Source: Rotaria macrura
Lineage: Eukaryota; Rotifera; Eurotatoria; Philodinida; Philodinidae
Direction of reading: 5' to 3'
Assembly: GCA_900239685.1 (NCBI GenBank)
Contig: OENT01000161.1
Span: 62,001-126,000 of the forward strand
Length of the DNA: 64,000 nt
Part shown: one piece after another, positions 1 to 11,684 of the stretch
How the letters are laid out: each line of letters begins with the position of its first letter
Numbering within the stretch: position 1 is the first letter of the stretch
Notes under the pieces: model-generated
The model's database searches: none
What the model was told of the DNA's origin: nothing
Seen by the model: only the letters and a program-made list of their open reading frames with translations
Position numbers and translations under genes: made by a program

Positions 1-605
1 CATTCTGTGTAGCAGCTAATATAGAGCCATCATAGACACGTAGCGTACTCTTAAAGTAAAACAAAATACAAGAGTTTCTTTAAATCATTCGGTTATCTGT
101 TCGATCAACATACCGAGCCCGATGTAAAACCTCCACCATAGATCCATACCATAACAGCTAATGGTTGTTTTTGTTGTTGAGCTGTTATCGGTGTCCATAT
201 GTTTAAATATAAACAATCTTCACTTAGTGGTGTTAATGGTGCCCAAATTTTTTCACCTGTGTTATTGAAAAATTCAATAATCATTTGATAACATGAATTT
301 GGTAGTCTTGTAGCATCATAGATATTACCACGTGGCCATGGCCGTTTTGGAACTGGTTTACGAAAACGTTTTTCACCATAAGGGGGCTCCCCATATGGAA
401 TACCAAGAAAGGTATAGACACTTTTTGGTTCACTGGATATTGTTGTTAAATTTGATGTATTGACAGAGAAATCCGAGCGCATACCACGCACCAAGCCTTG
501 TGCCGTACATCTTACTAAGGGATCGGATGAGTAGACACATGTTTCACCAATCACTTTCCGATGGAAAATGTAGAAGAATAATATGAAAACAATTGAATAA
601 AACAT
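1..605 (-). CDS. Cholinesterase/carboxylesterase-type esterase, 5' end (partial)
   Basis: Secreted or membrane-anchored alpha/beta-hydrolase of the type-B carboxylesterase family (cholinesterases, juvenile-hormone esterases and kin). Exon 1 (605 down to 114) encodes a hydrophobic N-terminal signal (residues 1-20), the oxyanion-side segment FLGIPYGEPP, and the family signature EDCLYLNIW (about 129-137) with its disulfide cysteine. It continues to the glycine-rich oxyanion loop YGGGF. A donor (GTATGT on the minus strand) follows a complete codon. After a 64-bp intron, exon 2 (49 down to 1) continues with VYDGSILAATQN, which matches the family's usual text after the oxyanion loop. The gene then leaves the window, so the catalytic Ser, Glu and His are not visible. 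The sequence alone cannot separate acetylcholinesterase from a broader carboxylesterase or a neuroligin-like non-catalytic member. A CAG acceptor-like site lies just upstream of the ATG. Confidence 0.85.
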
Positions 606-3600
606 TAACTGGAATCGTACATTCGTGAGTTTTGCAAATAGTATGGAGTAATAGTAATAATAGTTGTAATATCAGAAAAACAATAGGAAATAAGAAAAAT
701 AATCAATAACCGTTATAGTAGAGTTTGATATACATATGTATGTATATGTGTACGTATATATGTATATATATATATATCTACTTATATATATCTATGTATA
801 ATTGAGAACGATGTACTACTAAATCATTCAGTTAGTAAGTGAACATTAAAGAAAGCAAAAGATTATCATTATCATTATCATTATTATTATTGTTGCCGTG
901 GTTATACAATGTGCACAAGAGTAATGCTCGGAACGAGCACGCATGTACCAATATATGTAATGTTCTGTTTGTGTGTATATATAATAAATAAATATATATA
1001 TATATATGTGTATGTGTGTGTGCGTGTGTGTGTGTGTGTGTGTGTATGTGCTCGCGTATTTTCACAGTTGCCAATTGTAGCAATTATGGCCAAAAAAAAG
1101 AAAAAGGAGAACGATGAAAATATCGAGAGAGCGAAGAGAAAAAGGAGAGAAACACAGGAAAAACGAAATCGATTTCTTCTCTTGTATCTTAACGTCTTTC
1201 TTTCGTTGAATAATATGATATTATGCAGTGGAATAGTGCATTGTAAAAGCATAAGAGTGATTCGATTTCGATATTGCCTATATTTAAAAGAAAACTGGCT
1301 ACATCATCTATTCAGATTTGATTTTTATTTTTTTGATTAGCGACAGGTGATAAGATCTGTTACTTAACGAGTCGTAACATAGTTGATGTTTCTTTTACTT
1401 CTTCGTCTTTGTTTTATTCTGCCTTGCTTATCGTTGTCGATGGTGATGATTATTATTGTTATTGTTATAGTATTGGCATAATCGAGTCGCCTTGGGTCGA
1501 CAATGAAAGCAACGGTGGCAATGAGATGAATGTGTTTTCATAGATCGTTACACACGTAGTCTGATAATTGAATTGTTCGCACCTCCTAGATTATCTCTAG
1601 TTCAATCTAGTCAAAGAATCATCGATATGGAGTAGATTAAAAAAAAATTCTTCTAACACTTTTCACCTGTATTCAAGTAAATCCATGATTTTTTTCATCC
1701 ACTTCATCAAATATTTGTGTAAGTGAATGTGCGTTTTCTTAAGGCGTCCCAGATTATATTTTTTCCATTATGTTTCTGATGTATGTGTGCATCATTTTCT
1801 TTAGTCTTTCATTGTGTGTTCCTTGTTCTGTCAATGGTTTTGACTTTTTTTTGTATAAATTAAAGCTAGAATCCATTCTATGTTGTCGTTCGTCTTCATT
1901 ATTATCATCATCTTATCATCATCAGAAGCTCGAGACTCTTGTTTTCTTGTTCTGGTTTTTTTGCATCCATATGTTGTATGTGATAAGGCATCTATTGATA
2001 TGACTTCAGCATAGGCAAACGAACTTAATTGTTCTTTTTATGCGTCCTTTTCTTAATGTCGTATGTTTAAACTCAACATGTATACTTAGACACACAAGAC
2101 GTTGACAGTTCTAATCATGACGCAATCAGTGATTGTCTATCTAGAGCAATGATCATCGTTACTGTAGATCTTCATCTTATCCTCGTTTGTATTTTGTGCC
2201 AGATTCTAATTTTTTTTATGCTCTTTTTATAATGTATTATGCGTTGAAGAGAACTCGAGACAACTTGTTGACTAAAGAGAATAATCAAGGGTTTGAGCTC
2301 CCGTTGTGTTGACTCTCTATTTATTCATTAAGGTAGTGTTTATGAATACGAGTGAATATACGTCTATATGGTTCGGTTAATCGGTCTAACAGTCGGAAAT
2401 TTCCTTTGGCAATAGTGCCGCTCGTTATGTCCCACGAGAAAGAAGTTCGAAACGAACAAACGAACCAAATCAATTAAAGAACTCGAAGACTAAAAATAGG
2501 TTAAAGAAAAGAAAAAGCAGAGCGCGCTCTTCTTTCCCATTAGTCGATTGAGAGGTATAGAAAAAAATTTCCTACTAATTTACAAGAATATATATATATA
2601 TCTATAAGAGCAACAGCTGCTGTTTGTATTCTACTACATAACTATTCTTCAACAACAATGAACAGGATACAGATCATTAGAAGTAGATATAGAGAATGAC
2701 GACTGGATCATATCTTGTGTGCTATATATGCACCAGAGGCGAACTAAAGCAGATGATGCGTGATGGAAGAAGAAAAGCAAAAATCATTTGTCATTTGTAA
2801 TAAAGATCATTTCTTTTTTTTTTCTGCACATCGATATATGTGATTAGATGAGATAGATCAAATGTTACCCTTAAGCCATTTGAAAAGACAATGACAAACT
2901 TTTTTGTCTCAATGCTCACGAAGATTATCGTCTGTTACAAATCCATCAAACTCGACGAACAACCATATAAGGAGAAAAATCAATCGACGAATGAATATTC
3001 TTCGATACAACGAAAAACAAAATTGCAAAAGTGATTAATTCCATGATTAGTGTTGAACAAACAGAATCAAATTGATCACAATAAATTAGAAAATACATGT
3101 CAAATAAAAAACAAATGCGATCAAGCGATTTTTACGGCGTGATCAATGATCGCAGTTATACTTGTATTAGATAGTAATCGTTGACAAATAGAAATTAGAG
3201 AAAACAATAAGGCATTCAAAATACCTAAGAAAATAAAGAAAAATATTCTTTGTTTTGTTTTTCGAACTTGCTATCAACAAGTAAAGTAATTAAAAAGCAT
3301 TCATTCAAAAGGAGAAAGCTAGAAATTAATTAAAACTCAAAGATTAAACACATGCTACTTTTCCCAACATTGTCCAATGAAATATTAAAAATTCGAGTAG
3401 AATATTTATTAAATGCTGAAACACCAACGTACTTGAAATCAAATTAGTTTTTAAAAGCAATCATCTCTAACAGACAGCCTACAATTATTCATTACTTTTT
3501 AATTTACGGTTTCATTTTCCTATGCAATCGTTTTACGTCAAACTAATTAATAACAAGCCATTTTTGTAAACATAAAACTTATAATGTAAGAGAACTGAAA

Positions 3601-4041
3601 TAAGATATTTTCCCTTGTACAGAAAGGATTCAACAAAACGATATAGTTTTAATAGCAAAATATATCTAGTCATTCCTATAGATGGCATACTATGAAAGAA
3701 TTCTTCCTATTTTTTTATTCTGTATGTCACTGGCATCTATTAATATTGCAAAATTCAAAGTTAATTCATATATAAAATATCAAATGAAGTTTTATCAGAA
3801 ATGTTTTATTCGTAATTGAGTCAGTGATGAAATGAAATAATAAAATGAAGGTGATATTAGACAATCTGATTGGTAAATGGGGACCAGCAAATCAATGATG
3901 GACATCATATTGTGTTTGAACTATTCATATATTCGTCTCTTTTCTCTTCTCATTCTATCGTTCGTCACAGATTTACTTGTGACCTTGCATTATTGATAGA
4001 CTACGGTTGATTATTAAATTTGTGAAAAGAAAATACAAAAG
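606..4041. other. Intergenic region between divergent genes
   Basis: This 3.4-kb region separates the esterase (minus) from the SWIB gene (plus), so it should contain both promoters. I recognise no gene in it. Open frames at 832-1340 on both strands lie over TA/TG microsatellites and are read as by-products. The rest is AT-rich with no family-like translation. Confidence 0.6.
730..1050. repeat. TA and TG/TA microsatellites
   Basis: Two simple-repeat tracts: a TA/TATG-rich stretch at about 730-797, and a (TA)n tract running into (GT)n at about 976-1050. They explain the low-complexity His/Thr and Tyr/Ile open frames found on either strand here. Confidence 0.9.
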
Positions 4042-5679
4042 ATGGCTTCAGTTTCTGCTGATAGATTACGTCGTGAAATTCAAATCATTTTGAAGGATGC
4101 TGATCTCAATACGTTATCGTCGAAGAAAGTTCGACAAATGCTCGAGTCCATATTTAAATGTGATTTTACTGAACGAAAAAAAGAAATTGATGATATACTT
4201 ATGGCCGAAATAACGACACGTGATACAACACCAGTGCTAATAAATGACACAAATGATGAACAAAATCCAATGGACAATGATTTGGAATGTCAAATATCAG
4301 ATAATGATTCACAAACAAAAACCATGCAAATACAATCAAATAATAATGATAATAATCAGTCAACATCCAAATCGGATCAAGAGTTAGCAATGGAAATTCA
4401 CCAACAAGAAAATCGTCCATGTCTTCGACGAACAGTGGTAACATAATCGATTCAATATTTTATTTGGAGAAAAGAAATTCTTTTTTCATTTTTATTCTCT
4501 TCAGTCGACTACAAGTTCAATAACAACATATAAAAAACCAACAACACCATCACTTAAATTTGAACGACGACGAACATGTTACAATAAAGAATTAGACTTG
4601 AGTGATCAACTGGCTGATGTTGTTGGGGGACACCAAGTAAATATAAAATTGAGAACAGTTCCTTTTCTTTTCTTTTGTGACACTATCTCAACGAAGCTAT
4701 GAACCTAACGCGTTTACATTTCAACACAGAAACCGAGTGGGATACTCTTGATGTACGATCAGAAACCGTAAATCAATAGCATTTCATTCGAATATTTGAA
4801 GTACATATCGTGTTATATTTTAAGATGCAATAGTGATGACTGGTGTATTAGTTTCATTGATTTATCTTAGCAGAAAAGCATCTGAATAATGGAAATACAA
4901 ATAGTCATCATCGTAAGTTGCTCATGTCTTTACCGAACCTGATATTAATTCGTACAACGACATTATGATTTTATTGGAGAAATATTCGGTGAAAGTTTAA
5001 TAAAAAGAAAAAAAAAATATCTTCTCTAGACCGACGGGAATAAAACAGTCTCACTATCACAGTTTATAGTTACATCATGTGTCATACTGTGTGAAATCAG
5101 TCGACAGAACATTTCCGAACTCGCGATGATTGTATGAGGAGTAACTAGTACGATGATAAAAGAGCAGAAAGACTATTGAGTTTTTACTATCGGTATGAAC
5201 GAGCCAAAAATAATATTTAAGTACTTCTCTGCTCGATGTGCTTCCGCTGAAAAACGATTATACTGACACTAATTTTCCTAATCCATAATACTCGTATTCG
5301 TACATAGACAGACGTCAATTAAGACCAAGTTTGTCTTAAAAGCATTTTTTTAATTTAGATGCCTCGATCCGAAGTTGTTAAACGTATGTGGGCTTATTTC
5401 AAAGAACACAATTTATTGGTAAGATTCATCCGTTTCTATTTAAATTCAATATTTACTATTCATTTTGCTTTCTACTTTGATTTTTCTAGGATCCAATCAA
5501 TAGGCAATGGGTTAATTGTGATGACACATTGGCTAAACTATTCGGTATGCTTATTAGATATTCAAGAAATGAATTGAATTCGACTTTCATTTCAAATAGG
5601 TCGGAAACGAATACGCGCATTTGGCATGTTGAAAGATCTTGCTAGACACATGAGTGATCCAGATAAATACCAACAATAA
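4042..5679 (+). CDS. DEK_C plus SWIB domain chromatin protein (UAF30/spp27-like)
   Basis: Predicted 240-residue nuclear protein in five exons: 4042-4437, 4505-4636, 5359-5418, 5490-5544, 5600-5679. Phases join cleanly. Residues about 5-55 resemble the DEK C-terminal domain (LRREIQIILKDADLNTLSSK then KVRQMLESIF), a small helical DNA-binding fold. A polar, Asn/Gln-rich linker follows. The C-terminal part is a SWIB/MDM2 domain: LSDQLADVVGGHQ joined across the 722-bp third-exon gap to MPRSEVVKRMWAYFKEHNLL, then DPINRQWVNCDDTLAKLFG and RKRIRAFGMLKDLARHM, ending in SDPDKYQQ. Proteins of this layout include fungal UAF30 (RNA polymerase I activation) and uncharacterised eukaryotic SWIB proteins; the animal function is unclear. 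AATAAA at 6164-6169 may be its poly(A) signal. A short alternative exon in intron 2 was rejected. Confidence 0.85.
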
Positions 5680-5918
5680 TAGTTCGATGTTTTTGCTTTC
5701 TTGCCTTAGCATTTTAATCTGTACTTGTTTTTTTTTACTGTGATAGAAATGATCTCTTTGATTAGATTAGAAACAAGTTTCATTCTTGTCTTTGAAGTTA
5801 CTGGCTATTTCAACTTTTTAACATTGTCAGTGCCTCTTTTGATTGCAGCGAAAAATTTTCATAGATTTACTTTGATTCTATTAGAGTCGCTTCATTTGTA
5901 GGTTCACATATCATATGT

Positions 5919-5946
5919 ATGTTTGTGTGTGTGTGTGTGTGTTTGT
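5919..5946. repeat. (GT)n microsatellite
   Basis: Nearly pure GT tract in the 3' flank of the SWIB gene. Confidence 0.9.
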
Positions 5947-7087
5947 ATATATTCATATACAATTTACATGTTTGATGATTCCTTCTCTTCTTATTTTATA
6001 GATTTCATAAATAGGTAAAGAAAAATTCCATGAAGTAAACGAAACTCAGGTTCCTTAACTAGTTTTTTGTTGCTTGTAATTTCAGTTTGTTTTTTTTTTA
6101 GATTTTTTTCGTAGGTTTAGTACACGTTTGACTTAGAATTTTATACTGAAAGAAAAAAGAACGAATAAATTTCAATATTGTTCTCAGATGAAGTTTTTGT
6201 TGTATGCGCAGTAAAACTTAAAATGCTCGCTGCTGATTTAAGAAACTTTATTGCCAGTCGCTTTCTCAAAGATCGTACGCACGTTATCAGCTTTTCTTAC
6301 GACGCTCAAATACTGCTCCAATACAGTAATAGTATAGATCAATGGAGCATATTTTTGAAGTTTTCTTTTATAGCATAACCATATTGACAGATGACAATAC
6401 GAGACTAATGATTGATTACGAATCTATTCTTCTATTGTGACAGATTTTACGTGTCATTTTTATTTTTTATTTTGAGGGTTATGATTAGTGAACAATGGTT
6501 TTTCATCATAGCTCTGTGAAATCGTTTGCGAACGTAGAAAAATCACCAAAACAGTCTGCGGAGAACGCGGTACTGCATTTGGACTAGTCGATTATTGCTT
6601 CTTAATATGATTTGTTTTAGGACATCTAAAGTACCTGCACTAATACTTTCTGACGACCAAAACGAAAGCACTGAGTTGCTTATCGGTTTTCAAGAAAGTC
6701 TAGTCTAAAGACAAAATAGTCGATACTTGATCTGTCAAGTACTATTGTCTTTCATCTTACAGTAGACATAATTATCGTCATAGAATTACTTTCAAATGTT
6801 ATTGTATATGATTATCTCATTGAAGACTAGATTTGTATTTATGACACATCTCAGAACATTGGTGTATCGAGATAGTTACACTAAAAGCGGTGTTATCATA
6901 TTTAAACGTGATATTCAGCGCTCAATTAAATGAATTGTCGCTGGCTGATTTTCATAGCTCTCACTCTCTTAATTCTATTTTGAACATGAAGAATAACTTG
7001 ACCTTGCCAATAAGAACAGAAAAAGAGAGGTATAGACTAAAAGAGTAATAAGAAATAAGAACCTTCTTAGATATTTTCAGATGGCTA

Positions 7088-7088
7088 C

Positions 7089-7117
<29 letters not shown>
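7088..7117. repeat. (AT)n microsatellite
   Basis: AT-dinucleotide tract about 290 bp upstream of the zinc transporter start codon. Confidence 0.9.
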
Positions 7118-7119
<2 letters not shown>

Positions 7120-7403
7120 TAGATAATAGGCCATTCATGATGTCACTTCATAGAAACAGAAAGACAAAACTTGTATCGAAAAATGAATCAAGATGATGCG
7201 AAGGAACGAAGAAAAAAAACAGATGGGATCACTTGTGACCTTCAAATCATGATGGTCCAATGTTATAATTTAAGGAAAATAATTTATTCTTGACTGAAAT
7301 AAATAGATGCATGTTAAATAACACGAATAATGTCGTCTTGACAGAGTTTTTATTGTTATGTCAACTAGAATCAATCATCGTCTGCTTTTTATGATTTTAG
7401 ACC

Positions 7404-8891
7404 ATGACGCAGCGTATTCTAGTTCTTGTTTTACTAACTTTAACAATCTTCATTTGTAAGATAAACTCTGATGCTCATAATCATGAGCATGGACATTCTC
7501 ACAATCATGGTCATTCTCATGAGCACGGGCATATTCATGGACATTCTCATGATCATGGACACGCTCATGAAGAACCACCTTCGTTTAAATATTCCAGAGA
7601 AGCAAACGAAATGCATCATGGACATGCCCATTCTGATCATGAAGAAGGAGTAACTTACGCTCCACCACATTACAATGACGGAAGTGATGATGATGATGAT
7701 GATGATGGTGAAGTAGTTGCACCATTTTCTGTCATGTCTTGGGCTATTATATCAACTCTTGGAATTAGTTTAGCACCTGTTGTTATTCTATTTTTTATTC
7801 CTGTTAGTAATACACCAAAACATCAATCACTTTTGAAAATTCTCCTCAGTTTTGCATCAGGTGGTTTATTGGGTGATGCATTTCTTCATTTAATTCCTCA
7901 TGCCATGTCATCATACGGCAGTAGTGGAAAAGATGGACATGGACATTCTCATTCTCATTCTCATGAACATAATCATACAGCAGATATTCATGTTGGTTTA
8001 TATATTCTTTTGGGAATATTTCTCTTCCTTATTACCGAGAAATTTGTTCGTCATATTAAAGGTACGACGATTTTCTTTCATGATGAATTTGTTTTTATGT
8101 ACAATTTTATTTCTAAGGTCATGGACATTCTCATGGTGCTTCTCATGAAGATGATGTGACGGCTAAAGTAGACCATGATCATGATGATGACGATGAAAAG
8201 AAAAAAGGAAAAAAATCACCCAAAAAAACAAAACCAAAGCCTGGTATGTAATTTTTTTGTCTGCTTTGAACATTATTTCTAAGAAAAAGCATGATATTCA
8301 TATTTTTTTATGACTAGTAGTAGCACAAAGCAGTATGAAAATATCCGGTTATTTAAATTTGATTGCTGATGCTCTTCACAATTTTACGGATGGCCTAGCT
8401 ATCGGTTCTTCATATGCACTTGGACGCAAAGTTGGTAAGCTTGAATGTAGAAGACAAGCATATCGTCTAATTTACTTAACATAGGCTCAATGACAACACT
8501 AGCAATATTTTTTCATGAAATTCCTCATGAAATAGGTGATTACGCTATTCTAATTCAAAATGGATGTAGTCGAAAAAAAGTATGTAGACATTTTATGTTT
8601 GTCTAATTGCAAAACATATTCTTCTATTAGGCAATGCTCTTACAATTAACGACAGCAATAGGTGCCTTACTCGGTTGTTTAATCGGTCTTTTATTTCAGT
8701 CAGCTGGAACAGAAATTTGGGCAGCGCAAACATTTCTTCCCATAACAGCTGGTGGTTTTATTTATATAGCAACTGTTAGTGTCATACCGGAATTATTAGA
8801 AACAAATAGTGGATTTAAACAATCCGTTTTAGAAATGATTTCTTTAATTTTTGGTGTTGTTATTATGGTTTTTGTTGCAATGTTTGAGTAA
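7404..8891 (+). CDS. SLC39A7: ZIP-family zinc transporter, KE4/SLC39A7 (Catsup) type
   Basis: Predicted 418-residue multipass membrane protein that moves Zn2+ from the ER/Golgi lumen to the cytosol (role known for SLC39A7/Catsup). Five exons: 7404-8061, 8118-8243, 8318-8434, 8485-8579, 8631-8891. Residues 1-22 form a signal peptide. Residues 25-55 are a dense His/Gly/Ser repeat ([15 protein letters not shown] type), and an Asp run lies near residue 95. The first membrane segments follow, then a second His-rich loop ([11 protein letters not shown]) and a charged Lys-rich cytosolic loop. Exon 3 carries HNFTDG and exon 4 carries [10 protein letters not shown]. These are the paired metal-binding motifs of transmembrane helices IV and V in LIV-1 subfamily ZIPs. 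The exon 3 acceptor can slide by 3 or 6 bases because of a TAG repeat. An acceptor-like TTTTAG ends 3 bases before the ATG, and AATAAA is at 8984-8989. SLC39A13 is a less likely alternative. Confidence 0.93.
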
Positions 8892-10748
8892 AAACACAAT
8901 AACAAAGAAAACAAAAATAGAACTAACGAATTTTAATTTTCTCTCTCGTTTATTGTTACTTTATTTCTATTTATATTAAACTTAATAAATATAATTAAGT
9001 ATCATGGATAGACAATGGGATGATGATGTATTAATGATTGATTCATTGTATATCATAGTGCTTTTTCTTAGAATTGGATCAGTTGCATATTTATTCAAAC
9101 TAAAAATTGTTATGATAGGATACTTTGCTGCTGTGTATTTTTTTTTTAAACTTAAACGTGTTCACTAAATTTCTAAAATATATAGTTATTTGAGTGACTT
9201 TAGAAAAAGACAATATAATTTAATACATCAAAGTTATTTATCGTTGTTAATGAAATGACCGAAAATATTCTATACAATTACAAATGATATTCTTCGATAG
9301 TATTAGCTTGTTTAACCTTGAGATTGAATATGCTAAAAAACAACTTGTGTTTAATTCGTATGCGATACAGTATAAACAAGTTTCAATGAAAAGTTGTTTC
9401 TATTCGTATATAACATTGTTTTCAATCGATGATATACGGAGCAAATATATTTTCTTAACCTAGACACATATATTCATAGAGTCGAACAGAATTTCCTCTT
9501 AGTTTTCAAAGAAAACACTACACGTACAAATTAACTTTGTGTAGGAGAACTTTCGTATATACAAGGATCATCATACCGTGATGAATACAAGTAGCACTCT
9601 ATACTGATTGGGTTTTTGAACAGAAAAGCTCGTGATATTCATATATAATATTCTAGTCATAAAATCAATGTGAATCTTTGTAGGCTATTATGTAATTGAA
9701 GGAAAAATAAATCCGTATTCATGAGGTAAAATCAAAGAGCAATTATGTGTTGCTTATAATAAGTTATTTGTCTCAGCTACATGATGATAAATTTTGATCA
9801 CAGAAGATAATCGATAGATCCACACAACGAATTCACAATCCGTGTTGATTTCAAAATGTTCATGCAAATTGACTCACTCATTTCACAGACCTTGAAGTCT
9901 TAATTAAAGAAATGCGCTATTTTTTTCCTTGATAAACGTTTTTAACAATATTAATTCCAGGCATAATGAATACTTGTTTACAGTGACAAAATTCTACTCG
10001 TTTTTTTTTCAAATTATAAATATCATCTAAAATGGTATTACTTAACATTCATAAAAATCTAATCGTCCTGTAATCTTCACGTTCACAGCTTAGAAACCTT
10101 CCGTGTCATTGTCTAAGTGAGTAGAATTTCAATAAGTCTTTTTTTCTGTTTCATTTGGAATTCTTTGAGATAAAGATAATGATAATGGAATACTATTTAT
10201 ATTCGATCACAAATGACTTAGGATACTTTAAACATGAATAAGTAAATTTAAGAAAAAAGAATAATCTAATCCTTTCCAAACTATTGAAAAATATGTGAAT
10301 CAAAGACGTAACAGTAGTGCCTTAAAAATCCATTGTATCAGTCTTTCGTTTTGTCGATTAAATATGATTCACATGACCCGATGCCTAGATAATGATTGTT
10401 AGATCATTTAGAATTTTTATGACTAGTTTGAAATATAGTTTTCTTTTTGGTAATCATCTAGGCTTTGAAAGAAAACAAAACCTAAAGTCGGACTGTCGAC
10501 TTAGGGCAGCTATCTATCGGAAGAGAAAATATGAATAAACTAATATTTCGTTATGCAAATTTCTCGTTCATTTGCCATGGAAATATATTTTGGTTGATTC
10601 ATTCGTAGGCTGCTGTTTTGTGCATTTTTTCGATAGTTTAAATATTGTCATCCTTGAGAAAGGAAGGAACATGAAAATTTTTTTATTTACACAGTCAACA
10701 ATGAAAAACGAACGGATTTATTTTTAAAATTCATAGTTTCTTAATCGA
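8892..10748. other. Intergenic region
   Basis: 3' flank of the zinc transporter (poly(A) signal at 8984-8989) and 5' flank of the sulfotransferase. No gene is recognised. Very AT-rich. Confidence 0.6.
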
Positions 10749-11684
10749 ATGTTACGAAATCGTAGATTTATTCATTTTCTAAATCTAATCTTACTAGTTC
10801 TCGTTGTCTTTTTTCATATTTCTTTTTCATCGATAAAGAAACTAACATTGAAATCGAAATCTATCAATTATTGTGTTGAAAACAATATAACGACAAGTGA
10901 AAAGTTTTATTTGAATATAGTTTATATTCCACGTTTGAATATTCTTTATTGTGATGTTCCAAAAGCTGCAGCCACGAATCTTCGACGTCTTATCTATGGA
11001 TATTTACATGAATCAAATTCATTTTCGAAAATCGACAGGAAAAAAATATGGATCGATTATAAGAATTTCTTTAATAAATACTATTTAACAGAAACTTCTA
11101 AGTTTTTATTTAAAACTAAAACAAAAAAATTATTCAAGTTCCTTCTTGTACGTCATCCATTTCAACGTATCTATTCAGTTTATTATGATAAATTTGTTAA
11201 TAATCATATTGATGATACATTATTTGGTTGGAAGCAATTCGAAGAAGATATTTTATTACAAATGAATACAAATCAAACATTATTAAGTATAAGAAGATAC
11301 GATATAAAGTTAGATTTGCGAACATTCCTACTGTATATTATTGATTCTATACGCAAACATCGCATCATCAATAGTCATTGGGAGCAAATCACTCAACGTT
11401 GTGCTTTTTGTTTAATCGATTATGATTGGATTGGAAAAGTTGAGAATCTAGATTACGATGGAATATTTTTAGTGAACAAAATAAATAAAAACTTGAATAA
11501 CATTCACTTAGAATTTCCTTCGAAAATTATAGATAAAAACGAAAATATCAAAAAGTTAATCGATGATATTCAATTAGTTGAACTATTTCGTGCTACAATT
11601 CGAAATGACACTAGCTTTCAGATCTTAATCGATTATTATAAACCAGATTTTCTATTATTCAATTATACGATACCCAAATTATAA
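10749..11684 (+). CDS. Carbohydrate sulfotransferase (Sulfotransfer_2/CHST family), intronless
   Basis: Predicted 311-residue Golgi type II membrane enzyme that transfers sulfate from PAPS to a glycan. The layout is a short basic cytosolic start, one membrane anchor (about residues 9-28), then the lumenal catalytic domain. The 5'-phosphosulfate loop is DVPKAAATNLRRL (about 69-81) and the 3'-phosphate site is LVRHPFQRIYSVYYDKF (about 133-149). Near the C-terminus, HWEQITQRCAFCLIDYDWIG matches the cysteine-containing segment followed by a YDxIGKxE-like motif typical of CHST8-14 proteins. The usual loop reads PKVACT or PKAGCT; here the position before Thr is Ala. The gene has no introns, unlike most of its neighbours. 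The acceptor glycan cannot be told from sequence; chondroitin, dermatan and HNK-1 type members share this layout. Confidence 0.9.
   Translation: MLRNRRFIHFLNLILLVLVVFFHISFSSIKKLTLKSKSINYCVENNITTSEKFYLNIVYIPRLNILYCDVPKAAATNLRRLIYGYLHESNSFSKIDRKKIWIDYKNFFNKYYLTETSKFLFKTKTKKLFKFLLVRHPFQRIYSVYYDKFVNNHIDDTLFGWKQFEEDILLQMNTNQTLLSIRRYDIKLDLRTFLLYIIDSIRKHRIINSHWEQITQRCAFCLIDYDWIGKVENLDYDGIFLVNKINKNLNNIHLEFPSKIIDKNENIKKLIDDIQLVELFRATIRNDTSFQILIDYYKPDFLLFNYTIPKL

Larger units (their letters stand above)
5680..7403. other. Intergenic region
   Basis: 3' flank of the SWIB gene and 5' flank of the zinc transporter. It contains a (GT)n tract near 5919-5946, AATAAA at 6164-6169 and an (AT)n tract near 7088-7117. 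The short open frame at 6178-6378 has no recognisable family text. Confidence 0.6.

Noticed and set aside
832-1340. Open frames of 83-143 codons on both strands with His-Thr and Tyr-Ile repeats
   Set aside because: They are translations of the TA/TG microsatellite and flanking simple sequence, with no family-like text.
4731-4772. Alternative third exon of the SWIB gene (KPSGILLMYDQKP then stop)
   Set aside because: It would end the protein before the SWIB domain, whereas skipping it joins GGHQ to MPRSEVV exactly as in the domain family.
7440-8148. Met/Ile-rich and other-frame open frames inside the zinc transporter
   Set aside because: Out-of-frame readings of the CAT/GAT-rich histidine repeats.
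9986-10132. Inverted pair AAATTCTACTC / GAGTAGAATTT
   Set aside because: Only 11 bp match and the similarity does not extend inward or outward, so no element is called.
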